Shown one piece after another: positions 8,912 to 16,399 of a stretch of DNA of 64,000 nt (within the stretch, counting starts at the first letter, position 1; the number at the start of each line of letters is the position of its first letter). The notes under the pieces are model-generated. The model was not told the DNA's origin and did not search any database. It saw nothing but the letters and a program-made list of their open reading frames with translations. Location of the stretch: positions 558,001 through 622,000 of the forward strand of contig NZ_CP063418.1 in assembly GCF_013184985.2 (NCBI RefSeq), in the 5' to 3' direction. This DNA is from Actinomyces faecalis (GTDB lineage: Bacteria; Actinomycetota; Actinomycetes; Actinomycetales; Actinomycetaceae). A program made the position numbers and the translations under genes.

Positions 8912-9187
8912 TCAGCCGCCGGCGAAGGGCGGCAGGACGTCGACGCGGTCGCCGTCGGCCAGGGGCGTGAGTGAGTCCGCGGGTGCGGACAGGGAGTTGA
9001 CCAGGTAGCTGGACACGCCGACGACCTTGGCCATGGCCAGGTCACGGCCGGCCAGCTGCTCACGCAGGGCCGCGAGCGTGGTGCCGGCCGGGACCTCCAG
9101 CCGCTCCTGGGTGCGACCGGCCGCCTCGGTAGCGGCCGCGAAGTAGTGGATCTCCAGGCTGATGGTGTCGTGGACGGGATCGCTCAT
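8912..9187 (-). CDS. moaD: Molybdopterin synthase sulfur carrier subunit
   Basis: A 91-residue ubiquitin-fold protein ending in PPFAGG, the C-terminal Gly-Gly that is thiocarboxylated to donate sulfur in molybdopterin synthase. The start is ATG at 9187 with AGGAGG ten bases before it; the longer open frame upstream is proline-rich and unlike MoaD. It lies 70 bases downstream of moaA on the same strand, probably co-transcribed. The activating enzyme (MoeB/MoeZ type) is not in this window. Confidence 0.93.
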   Translation of the reverse strand: MSDPVHDTISLEIHYFAAATEAAGRTQERLEVPAGTTLAALREQLAGRDLAMAKVVGVSSYLVNSLSAPADSLTPLADGDRVDVLPPFAGG

Positions 9188-9257
9188 GGGCGGTGGGCCT
9201 CCTCGGGGACGGCGTGGTACCGACAGGTCTGGTGGGACGGGAGCGGCGCGGGCTCCC

Positions 9258-10382
9258 TCAGCCGCCGATGGCGGACATCGTGCGTGAGGGGCGGGTGAAG
9301 CCGTCGGGCACGGCCCACGGCTCGTCGCTGCCGTGGGCCAGCGGCTTGGTCCAGGTGGCGCCTGCCCAGATACGGATGAGGTCGTCATCCGTGGCGCCCT
9401 GACGCATCGGCGTGCGCAGGTCAGTCTCGGAGGAGGAGAAGAGACAGGTCATGAGCCTGCCGTCAGCCGTGATCCTGGTGCGGTCGCAGTCGTGGCAGAA
9501 GGGTGCGGTGACCGAGGAGATGATGCCGACGCTCCCGCTGGGGTAGGAGCCCGCGCCCTCGTGGGAGGACAGGGCCTGCGGGTCGACGTGCCCGGCCTCG
9601 ACGTGCCACAGGGCAGCCGGACGGCGGTCGGAGCGGCCGGCCGGACGCAGGGTGAAGCCTGCCTGTGCCAGGACCTGGAGGATCTCCTCCTGCCCGACGA
9701 CCTGCTCAGGGCGCCAGGACTCACGCGGTCCCAGCGGCATGTGCTCGATGAAGCGCAGCTGCCAGCCGCGGCGCAGGCACTCGGCCAGCAGCCGCGGGGC
9801 CCGACGTTCCAGCGTTCCCGGCATCGCCACGGCGTTGACCTTGACGGGGGACAGGCCGGCCTCCTCAGCGCCGGCGACTCCACGCAGGACGTCCTCCAGC
9901 CGGTCACGACGTGTGGCCAGGCTGTACTCGTGGGGGTCCAGGGTGTCGATGGACACGTTGACGCGGTCCAGGCCGGCTGCGCGCAGGCGGGCGGCCCGCT
10001 TGTCCAGGCCCAGGCCGTTGGTCGTGATCCCGATGTCGGGCTTGGTGCCGGTACGTGGCGAGCGCAGGGTGGAGACCGCCGCGACGATCTCCTCCAGGTC
10101 CTTGCGCATGAGGGGCTCGCCACCGGTCAGCCGGACTCGCTCGATCCCCAGGCGCTCCACCCCGATCCGGGCCAGGCGCGCGATCTCCTGGGTGCTGAGC
10201 AGGGACGGCGTGGGCAGCCACTCCAGGCCCTCGGCAGGCATGCAGTAGGTGCAGCGCAGGTTGCAGCGGTCAGTGACAGACAGGCGCAGGTCGCGCACGG
10301 TACGTCCGTGGCGGTCCGTGAGAACGTCAGGGACCGCCACGGACGCACCGGACGTGGACGTCAGGTCGGCCAGGCGGGTCAT
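9258..10382 (-). CDS. moaA: GTP 3',8-cyclase (radical SAM) MoaA
   Basis: First enzyme of molybdenum-cofactor synthesis, 374 residues. The radical-SAM cluster is Cys40, Cys44, Cys47 (CNLRCTYC); LTGGEPLMRKDL follows, and the second cluster is FCHDCDRTR with a third Cys 13 residues later. The chain ends in the conserved Gly-Gly. The ATG at 10382 has no ribosome site but lies six bases after TACCAT, suggesting a leaderless start in addition to read-through from the DUF2249 gene 26 bases upstream. All key residues are present. Confidence 0.97.
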   Translation of the reverse strand: MTRLADLTSTSGASVAVPDVLTDRHGRTVRDLRLSVTDRCNLRCTYCMPAEGLEWLPTPSLLSTQEIARLARIGVERLGIERVRLTGGEPLMRKDLEEIVAAVSTLRSPRTGTKPDIGITTNGLGLDKRAARLRAAGLDRVNVSIDTLDPHEYSLATRRDRLEDVLRGVAGAEEAGLSPVKVNAVAMPGTLERRAPRLLAECLRRGWQLRFIEHMPLGPRESWRPEQVVGQEEILQVLAQAGFTLRPAGRSDRRPAALWHVEAGHVDPQALSSHEGAGSYPSGSVGIISSVTAPFCHDCDRTRITADGRLMTCLFSSSETDLRTPMRQGATDDDLIRIWAGATWTKPLAHGSDEPWAVPDGFTRPSRTMSAIGG

Positions 10383-10408
10383 AGATCGATGGTAGCGGGC
10401 CCCAAGGA

Positions 10409-10723
10409 TCAGGCGGTGCGTAGGATCTCGACCCGTGCGAAGCCCTCTGAGGCCTCGAGCACAGTGTGGCGGAAGCTCAGGGGGAGCTGGTCGATCTGGC
10501 CCAGCAGCGGGGTGGGCACGTGCGGGGCGACCAGGTCGAAGCCCTCGCCCACCGCGAGGCTGGAGGCGGCTCCGATGACGGCGGCGTGGCGCAGCCGGTG
10601 AGGAATGACACGTGCGTCCAGCGTGAGCCGCTCGGACTCGTGGCCGCATCCGCAGCCGCACCCGCCGTGGGCCTGCGCGGAGGAGACGTCCTGGACCGGG
10701 ATGGTTGTGGGGGTGTCGCTCAT
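10409..10723 (-). CDS. DUF2249 domain protein
   Basis: A 104-residue protein whose C-terminal two thirds (from LTLDARVIPHRLRHAAVIG) match the DUF2249 pattern, including the RH near the start and PHVPTPLLGQI. The N-terminal part carries a Cys/His stretch GGCGCGCGHE that could bind metal. Biochemical function is not established; relatives often occur beside denitrification or metal genes. ATG at 10723 has GAGGA seven bases upstream; an in-frame ATG at 10762 does not. It precedes moaA and diverges from the membrane protein/nirK pair, which ties it to the nitrite system by context only. Confidence 0.8.
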   Translation of the reverse strand: MSDTPTTIPVQDVSSAQAHGGCGCGCGHESERLTLDARVIPHRLRHAAVIGAASSLAVGEGFDLVAPHVPTPLLGQIDQLPLSFRHTVLEASEGFARVEILRTA

Positions 10724-10830
10724 GATGCTGTCCTCTTCCTGCGTGGGTAGGTTGCGGCTCACAGCGGCCTTCGGCGGCCGTGAGCCGTGCGTCGTTGCCG
10801 CACGGGAATGATTTTATTACGGTTTGCCTT
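10724..10830. promoter_or_regulatory. Divergent control region for DUF2249-moaA and the nirK operon
   Basis: The rightward promoter reads TTGCCG (10795-10800), 17 bases, TACGGT (10818-10823), seven bases before the GTG at 10831, again predicting a leaderless message. An inverted repeat CGGCTCAC (10755-10762) / GTGAGCCG (10780-10787) with an inner GGCC/GGCC pair lies in the leader of the leftward gene. A second inverted repeat, CCTTGT-GAAAA-ACAAGG (10827-10843), spans the rightward start codon. Operator roles are inferred. Confidence 0.6.
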
Positions 10831-13329
10831 GTGAAAAACAAGGTGCTGCCGCGTCTCGCGCTGCTCGTCCTGGCGGCGGCGTGCGTGCTGAGCGGTCTGG
10901 ACGGTGCCCTGGCCCGTCTGGGCGTGTGGGCACCTGTGGGCGGAACGCTGGCTGTGCGGATGTCCACGCTGCACGGTCCGCTCATGCTCGTCGGCTTCCT
11001 CGGCACCCTCATCAGCCTGGAGCGCGCCGTGGCGGCACGCGCACGCTGGGCCCTGGCCGCACCGGCGCTGAGCGCCGCCGGATGCCTGGTGCTGGTCGCC
11101 GGAGCACCGCAGGTGCTGGGACAGGGCCTGGTCCTCTCCTCCTCCCTCGTCCTGCTCGCGGTCTACGCCTGCGTCTACCGCCGCGCTGTCTCGGTCGCCC
11201 TGGACGTGGAGTCCCTGGGCGCTGTGGCACTGGCCCTGGGCAACCTCACCTGGCTCGCCAGCCACGACGTCGTCGCCGCGGTCCCGCTGTGGCTGCTCTT
11301 CCCGGTCCTGACCGTCGTCGGCGAGCGTCTGGAGCTGGCGCGCGTCGCCTTTCTCGACCCTGCGGTCGAGGCCGTCGTGCGCGGCCTGGCCGTGATCGCG
11401 CTGCTAGGGGCGTGCGCGCTGCCCGTCACCGAGACGGGCAGGTTAGTGAGCGGCCCCGCGCTGCTGGGGCTCGCCGTCGTCATGGCCTGGTACGACGTCG
11501 CCCGACGCACCGTCCGTGCGACCGGGGGAGTACGCCTCGCGGCCACCTGCATGCTGGCCGGGTACACCTGGCTCGCCGTAGGCGCCCTCGCCTGGACGCT
11601 GACCGCCTGGACCGAGGGAGGCGGAGCGGGCTACGAGGTCGTCATCCACTCCCTGACGCTCGGCTTCGCCTTCTCGATGGTCCTCGCCCACGCTCCCACG
11701 ATCCTGCCGGCCCTCCTGCACCGGCGCCTGCCCTACCGCAGGGCCATGTGGCTGCCTCTCGTCCTGCTGCACCTGGGCCTGGTGGTACGTGTGGCAGGAC
11801 TCCTCAGCCAGCAGGTCCCCGCCTGGCAGGTAGGCGGGGTCGCCGGGGTGCTGGCTGTCCTGCTGTTCCTGGCCGTCTCGGCCCTGACCGCGCTGAGGGC
11901 CGGACCGCTCAGCACCAGCACCTCCTCCCAAGACGACGGCGCTGCGGCCGGCGGGGTGACAGGCCCAGCGCCCCGTGCGGTGCCTCGTGGCCGCCGTGGC
12001 CGCCGGCGCCGCGAGCAGGTGCGACGCAACGCCGTCGTCCTGGCCTGGGTGCTTGCCTCCGGGGCGCTCGCCCTCCTCGTCCTGGCTGGTCCGCTGGCAC
12101 CGTGGGGCCAGTGGCTGCCGCTGCACACCCTGCTGCTCGGCGGGATCGGCTCGGCCATCACCGTGTGGTCGGCCCACTTCGCTGACACCCTCCTGCACCG
12201 CCCGGCGCTGGGAGGGGCTGTGCTGCTGGACCTGCGACTGGTGGCGCACGGCCTGGGAACGCTTGCCGTCCTGGTCGGCATCACCTCCCACCACCAGGTG
12301 CTCGCGATGGCCGGGATGAGCGTCGTGGCCACCGCGGCCCTGGCCGGAGCAGTCGCGATCGCGGTCCAGTACCGTCGCGCGGTCGCCCCGCGCCTGGCCG
12401 CCCTCGCTGTCCACTACGCCCTGGCCCTGCTTCTTCTCGCAGCGGGCGCCGCGCTCGGCTACCTCACCAGCTGGGCCTCGGAGCGTGGCTCGGCCTGGCT
12501 CGCGGACGTCCTCTACACGGCCCACACCACGACCATGCTGCTGGGCTTCGTCGGTACCACCGTGCTAGGTACCCTCACCGTGCTGTGGCCCACCATGCTG
12601 CGCACCAAGATGGAGCCCTGGGCTCCCCGGTGGACCACCCGGGGCCTGCCGGCGCTGGTCGGCGGGACCGTGGTCGTCGCCTGCTCGGGCCTGTGGCAGC
12701 CGGCTGCGGGGATCGGGACCCTGCTCTACCTGGCCGGGGCCTCAGGCGTTCTCGTACCAGCCTGGCGCACCGCCCGGCGGGTACCGCCCACCTCATTCGC
12801 CACCGCCTCGTCCGCGGCCGCAGTCGTCTGGTTCCTGGGCTGCGTGGTGTGGCTGGGGCTGGGCGTGACCGTCTCGCCGGGCGCGGACGGCGCCCGTGAG
12901 GTCATCCACCTCCTGCGCGTGCCGCTGGCGGCCGGGTTCGCCCTGCAGGTGCTGGGAGCGGCGCTGAGCTACCTCACACCCGTCATGCTCGGTGGGGGAC
13001 CGGCAACCACCCGCCTGACCAACCGGGTCATGGACCGTGCCGCCGCCTACCGGGTCACGGCCACCAACGCCGGTATCGCGCTCGCGGTGGCCACGCCGCT
13101 GCCCTGGCCGGTGCGGGCGGCAGGCGCGCTGCTCGCTGGGGCTACGGCGTCCTACGTCGTCGTAGGGATGGGACTGAGCCTGCGTGAGCTGGCGCTGCGT
13201 ACCCGTCGCGGGGACGACGACGTCGTCGCCACCACCCTCACCATCGGCCCGCCTGCAGGTGCCGGCGGATCCCTCACCCTTCCCGTCGGTGCGCTGTCAC
13301 CCGCCTCCCAGGAGACCCGACATGACTGA
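10831..13329 (+). CDS. Polytopic membrane protein: NnrS-like half fused to a NirK-associated membrane domain
   Basis: An 832-residue protein made almost wholly of hydrophobic segments, about 20-24 in all. The first half (residues 1-350) has His-containing helices such as STLHGPLMLVGFLG and VIHSLTLGFAFSMVLAHAPT, which resemble NnrS-type heme/copper membrane proteins of denitrifiers. After a charged linker (about residues 365-395) the second half (VRRNAVVLAWVLASGALAL, LHTLLLGGIGSAITVWSAHF, YTAHTTTMLLGFVG) resembles the N-terminal membrane domain that many actinobacterial NirK proteins carry. The start is GTG, leaderless by position. Its last eight bases overlap nirK. Function in NO or nitrite handling is inference; I know no characterised homologue. 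Confidence 0.7.
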   Translation: MKNKVLPRLALLVLAAACVLSGLDGALARLGVWAPVGGTLAVRMSTLHGPLMLVGFLGTLISLERAVAARARWALAAPALSAAGCLVLVAGAPQVLGQGLVLSSSLVLLAVYACVYRRAVSVALDVESLGAVALALGNLTWLASHDVVAAVPLWLLFPVLTVVGERLELARVAFLDPAVEAVVRGLAVIALLGACALPVTETGRLVSGPALLGLAVVMAWYDVARRTVRATGGVRLAATCMLAGYTWLAVGALAWTLTAWTEGGGAGYEVVIHSLTLGFAFSMVLAHAPTILPALLHRRLPYRRAMWLPLVLLHLGLVVRVAGLLSQQVPAWQVGGVAGVLAVLLFLAVSALTALRAGPLSTSTSSQDDGAAAGGVTGPAPRAVPRGRRGRRRREQVRRNAVVLAWVLASGALALLVLAGPLAPWGQWLPLHTLLLGGIGSAITVWSAHFADTLLHRPALGGAVLLDLRLVAHGLGTLAVLVGITSHHQVLAMAGMSVVATAALAGAVAIAVQYRRAVAPRLAALAVHYALALLLLAAGAALGYLTSWASERGSAWLADVLYTAHTTTMLLGFVGTTVLGTLTVLWPTMLRTKMEPWAPRWTTRGLPALVGGTVVVACSGLWQPAAGIGTLLYLAGASGVLVPAWRTARRVPPTSFATASSAAAVVWFLGCVVWLGLGVTVSPGADGAREVIHLLRVPLAAGFALQVLGAALSYLTPVMLGGGPATTRLTNRVMDRAAAYRVTATNAGIALAVATPLPWPVRAAGALLAGATASYVVVGMGLSLRELALRTRRGDDDVVATTLTIGPPAGAGGSLTLPVGALSPASQETRHD

Positions 13330-14863
13330 GACACCTCACCAGCCCAGCCCGCAGGACGGGACGCCCCCGGCCACCGCGGTCTCCCGTCGCGCCGTCACGG
13401 CAGGAACTGCTCCAGCCGGGACGGCGGGCGAGGCGACGCACCCCGCAGGAGGCAGCGCGTCCGTGCCCTCCGCCGGTCCGGGGACCGGCCGACGCGGCGT
13501 GCTGCTCGGCCTGGTCAGCGCCGGCGCCGCAGCCGTGGCGGGCGCCGCGGTCTCGGCCTGGCGCGAGCGGGCAGGGGACCGCGGGACCCGCGACGCCGTC
13601 GCCGCCACCGGCCGGACCGTCGAGGCCACGCTACAGGTCGAGGGCATGCGATTCGTCCCGGACACCGTCGAGGTCCACGCGGGGGACCGGCTCGTGCTGA
13701 CCCTGGACAACACCTCGGACCAGGTCCACGACCTCGTCCTGGACACTGGGGCCACGACCGGCCGGGTCCCGGCCGGAGGTAGCGCGCGCCTGGACGCCGG
13801 TGTCGTCGCTGGTCCGCTCCAGGGCTGGTGCTCGATCGCCGGCCACCGGGCCCAGGGAATGGTGATGCAGGTCGTCACCGGCGCCGGGGCCGGCAGCGCT
13901 ACGGATCCCGGCCACGCCGGCCACGCCGGCCATGCGGACCCGGCAGGCGCCGCCGTCGACCTCCAGGCCCCGCTCCCCGAGGGCTTCACGCCCTACGAGG
14001 CGGCCCTGGCCCCGGCGCCGGCCGAGTCCGTCCACCGCGTCACCCTCACCGTCACCGAGGTCGAGCAGGCCTACGTGGGCGCGGGGGCGTACCAGACCCG
14101 CTGGACCTACAACGGCACCGCACCGGGCCCGGTCCTGCGCGGCAGGGTGGGGGACACCTTCGAGGTCACGCTCGTCAACGAGGGCACCATGAGCCACTCC
14201 GTCGACTTTCACGCCGGGATCGTCTCCCCCGACGAGCCCATGCGCTCGATCGGACCGGGAGAGTCCCTGGTCTACACCTTCACCGCCCAGCACTCAGGGA
14301 TCTGGCTCTACCACTGCTCCACCGCCCCCATGAGCCTGCACCTGGCCTCCGGGATGTACGGCGCCGTCGTCATCGACCCGGACGGCCTGGCAGAGGTGGA
14401 CCGTGAGTACCTGCTCATCCAGTCCGAGACCTACCTCGGGCTGGAGACTGACGCCCAGGGTGTGACGCAGGTGCCGACGACGCTCACGGACAAGATCGCG
14501 GCCAAGGCGCCGGACCTCGTGTGCTTCAACGGCGTCGCCTTCCAGTACGCCCTGGCCCCGCTAACGGCACGTGCCGGCGAGCGCGTGCGCTGGTGGGTAC
14601 TCGACGCCGGCCCCTCCCTGCCCACCTCCTTCCACGTGGTGGGGCTGCAGCTGGACACGGTGTTTGCCGAGGGCAGCTACCTCCTGGGCGGCCCCCAGGG
14701 GATCGGGCGGTCCTGGCACGGGGGCTCGCAGGCCCTGGCCCTGCAGCCGGCTCAGGGAGGCTTCGTCGAGGCCGTGGTTCCCGCGCCCGGGCACTATGCG
14801 ATGGTCACGCACGTCTTCGCGGACATGGAGAAGGGCGCCAAGGGCGTCCTGGAGGTCAGCTAG
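13322..14863 (+). CDS. nirK: Copper nitrite reductase with an extra N-terminal cupredoxin domain
   Basis: Reduces nitrite to NO outside the membrane. Of 513 residues, the first 80 hold a twin-arginine/hydrophobic stretch (TGRRGVLLGLVSAGAAAVAG). A plastocyanin-like domain follows with candidate copper ligands His136, Cys170, His175 and Met180, then a His-rich linker (GHAGHAGHAD). The two NirK domains have type 1 ligands His292, Cys332, His340, Met345, type 2 ligands His297, His331, His497, and catalytic Asp295 and His438. The Cys-to-His spacing of eight is that of AniA-like class II enzymes. The ATG overlaps the stop of the preceding membrane gene by eight bases, so the two are translationally coupled. 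Confidence 0.95.
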   Translation: MTETPHQPSPQDGTPPATAVSRRAVTAGTAPAGTAGEATHPAGGSASVPSAGPGTGRRGVLLGLVSAGAAAVAGAAVSAWRERAGDRGTRDAVAATGRTVEATLQVEGMRFVPDTVEVHAGDRLVLTLDNTSDQVHDLVLDTGATTGRVPAGGSARLDAGVVAGPLQGWCSIAGHRAQGMVMQVVTGAGAGSATDPGHAGHAGHADPAGAAVDLQAPLPEGFTPYEAALAPAPAESVHRVTLTVTEVEQAYVGAGAYQTRWTYNGTAPGPVLRGRVGDTFEVTLVNEGTMSHSVDFHAGIVSPDEPMRSIGPGESLVYTFTAQHSGIWLYHCSTAPMSLHLASGMYGAVVIDPDGLAEVDREYLLIQSETYLGLETDAQGVTQVPTTLTDKIAAKAPDLVCFNGVAFQYALAPLTARAGERVRWWVLDAGPSLPTSFHVVGLQLDTVFAEGSYLLGGPQGIGRSWHGGSQALALQPAQGGFVEAVVPAPGHYAMVTHVFADMEKGAKGVLEVS

Positions 14864-14877
14864 CCGGGCGGAGGGGC

Positions 14878-15621
14878 TCAGCCCCGCCAGCTCAGGTGGC
14901 AGCCGTCAGGCAGTAAGGGCGTGACCGTGAGCCGACGCCGCCCGCCCGGCTGGTGGGCGGCGTCGTCCTCGCACGCAGGCAGGGCCTCGTTGAGGAAGCC
15001 CTCGTGCATGAGACAGACCAGGTCGTGAGGGACCCGGCTGCCAGTGACCAGCGGGCAGGCCCGCAGGACGACCTTGTCCTCGACCAGCTCGGGAGCGAAG
15101 CCCATCCTGGTCAGGCCCGGAAGCAGCGTCCGGACCGCCTGGTCGGGTGCCGGGAGGGGCAGGTCGTCCTGTGCGCGGGTGGTGTCAGAGGGGCCTTCGC
15201 TGACCGCGCCGTCCTCCAGCGTGGTCTCGTGGGCCCAGCGTCGCCCGATCTCCACGGCCAGGCGCTCGGCCTCCTCTCCCTCTCCCAGGGTCTGGGCGAC
15301 GGCGTCGAGCAGCGCCAGGTAGGAGTCCAGGACCTCTCCAGGGTCCGGTGCGACGGCGGCGTAGGCCAGGGCAGGACGGCCACGCCTGCCGGTGGGCTGC
15401 GCCGTGGCCGAGACGAAGCCGGCGCTGACCAGGGAGTCCAGGTGCTCACGCACCGTGTTGTGGTGCAGCCCCAGCATCTGCGCGACCTCGGCTGCGCGCA
15501 GGGGACGGTGGGCGGTCTCGACCGTCTCCAGGACGCGCAGGTGAGCGGTCGACAGCTCCGCACGTGCTGACAGGTCGTCCCAGGAGGGGTGAGGAAGACG
15601 AGGAGGCTGACGGACAGGCAC
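14878..15621 (-). CDS. Winged-helix regulator with four conserved-looking cysteines
   Basis: A 247-residue transcription factor. Residues 20-85 form a helix-turn-helix domain (LRAAEVAQMLGLHHNTVREH) followed by a wing (TGRRGRPALAY). The C-terminal part has Cys residues spaced C-x13-C-x13-C-x23-C (RACPL, VCLMHEG, PACEDD, DGCHL), reminiscent of SufR-type iron-sulfur regulators. It lies tail to tail with nirK, 14 bases apart, so a role sensing NO, nitrite or oxygen and controlling nirK is attractive but inferred. The GTG start at 15621 is six bases after TAAAGT with no ribosome site, i.e. probably leaderless. Confidence 0.75.
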   Translation of the reverse strand: MPVRQPPRLPHPSWDDLSARAELSTAHLRVLETVETAHRPLRAAEVAQMLGLHHNTVREHLDSLVSAGFVSATAQPTGRRGRPALAYAAVAPDPGEVLDSYLALLDAVAQTLGEGEEAERLAVEIGRRWAHETTLEDGAVSEGPSDTTRAQDDLPLPAPDQAVRTLLPGLTRMGFAPELVEDKVVLRACPLVTGSRVPHDLVCLMHEGFLNEALPACEDDAAHQPGGRRRLTVTPLLPDGCHLSWRG

Positions 15622-15684
15622 GCACCGACTTTACGCCAGCCCGACGCCGGCCTGGACGAGCCGGGCCGAGGAGCGGCTGGGCCG

Positions 15685-15720
15685 GCTGCGCCCCTGACTA
15701 CGGGGCAGGGGTGCGCCAGC
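15685..15720 (-). terminator. Hairpin after the acetyltransferase gene
   Basis: GCTGCGCCCCTG (15685-15696) pairs with CAGGGGTGCGCCAGC (15706-15720) except for two single-base bulges. It lies between the GNAT gene and the next gene on the minus strand. There is no T-run. Confidence 0.35.
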
Positions 15721-15729
15721 CCGCATGAC

Positions 15730-16380
15730 TCACCGTCCGGTGGCCTGGGCGGGACGGGTCATGGCCCAGTAGGTCGGCAGCGGCGGGGTGGACAGCTCAG
15801 CCACCTCTCGGTACCCCAGACGCTCGTACAGGCGCCTGGAGGCGGGAGTCGTCGACTCCAGGTGGGCGGGCAGGCCGTCTGCGTCAACCCGCTCCAGGCC
15901 GTGACGCAAGAGCGCCGTGCCGGTCCCGGTGCCGCGAGCCTGCGGCAGGACGGCGATCATGTAGGCGTACCAGTGGGGCTCGGTGGGGCGCTGGGCCTCG
16001 CACTGGGCGCCGTCGAGCAGGACCAGGTCCCAGGCCCCGCCCAGCAGTGACAGGTCCAGGCCCTCAGGAGGCTCCTGGCCAGGACCCAGTGGGCCGGCAG
16101 GGTCGCCGTCAGCCGGAGGGTCCCACAGCATCGTGCCCACCAGGCGCTCAGCCTCCCCCTCCCCCTCGACGGCGAGGTCGACCCTGGCACCCAGACGGCG
16201 GTCCGGGTCGGCGGACAGGTAGTGGCTCGCCAGCTCGACGTGGTGCAGGTGGTCCAGCGCCGCACGGGGATCGGGCGCAGGAGCCACGATCGCGCTCATC
16301 AGCGGGTCCTGGGCAAAGACCTCCGTGAGCAGCCAGGCCACGGCGTCGAGGTCGTCCGGGGTAGCGGGGCGGATACGCAT
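15730..16380 (-). CDS. GNAT-family N-acetyltransferase
   Basis: A 216-residue acetyl-CoA-dependent acetyltransferase fold. IAVLPQARGTGTGTALL near residue 150 carries the acetyl-CoA motif (Q/R-x-x-G-x-G/A), followed by ASRRLYERLGYREV, the usual C-terminal motif B. A central Gly/Pro/Glu-rich insertion (about residues 85-115) interrupts the fold. The substrate cannot be told. ATG at 16380 has AGAGGAAG upstream. It lies 19 bases after rsgA in the order aroA-rsgA-GNAT and may be co-transcribed with them. Confidence 0.82.
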   Translation of the reverse strand: MRIRPATPDDLDAVAWLLTEVFAQDPLMSAIVAPAPDPRAALDHLHHVELASHYLSADPDRRLGARVDLAVEGEGEAERLVGTMLWDPPADGDPAGPLGPGQEPPEGLDLSLLGGAWDLVLLDGAQCEAQRPTEPHWYAYMIAVLPQARGTGTGTALLRHGLERVDADGLPAHLESTTPASRRLYERLGYREVAELSTPPLPTYWAMTRPAQATGR

Positions 16381-16399
16381 GGTTCTTCCTCTCTGCCTT

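Noticed and set aside
9333-10601. A 422-codon plus-strand frame opposite moaA
   Set aside because: Antisense shadow of moaA and the DUF2249 gene, which carry clear motifs in the other direction.
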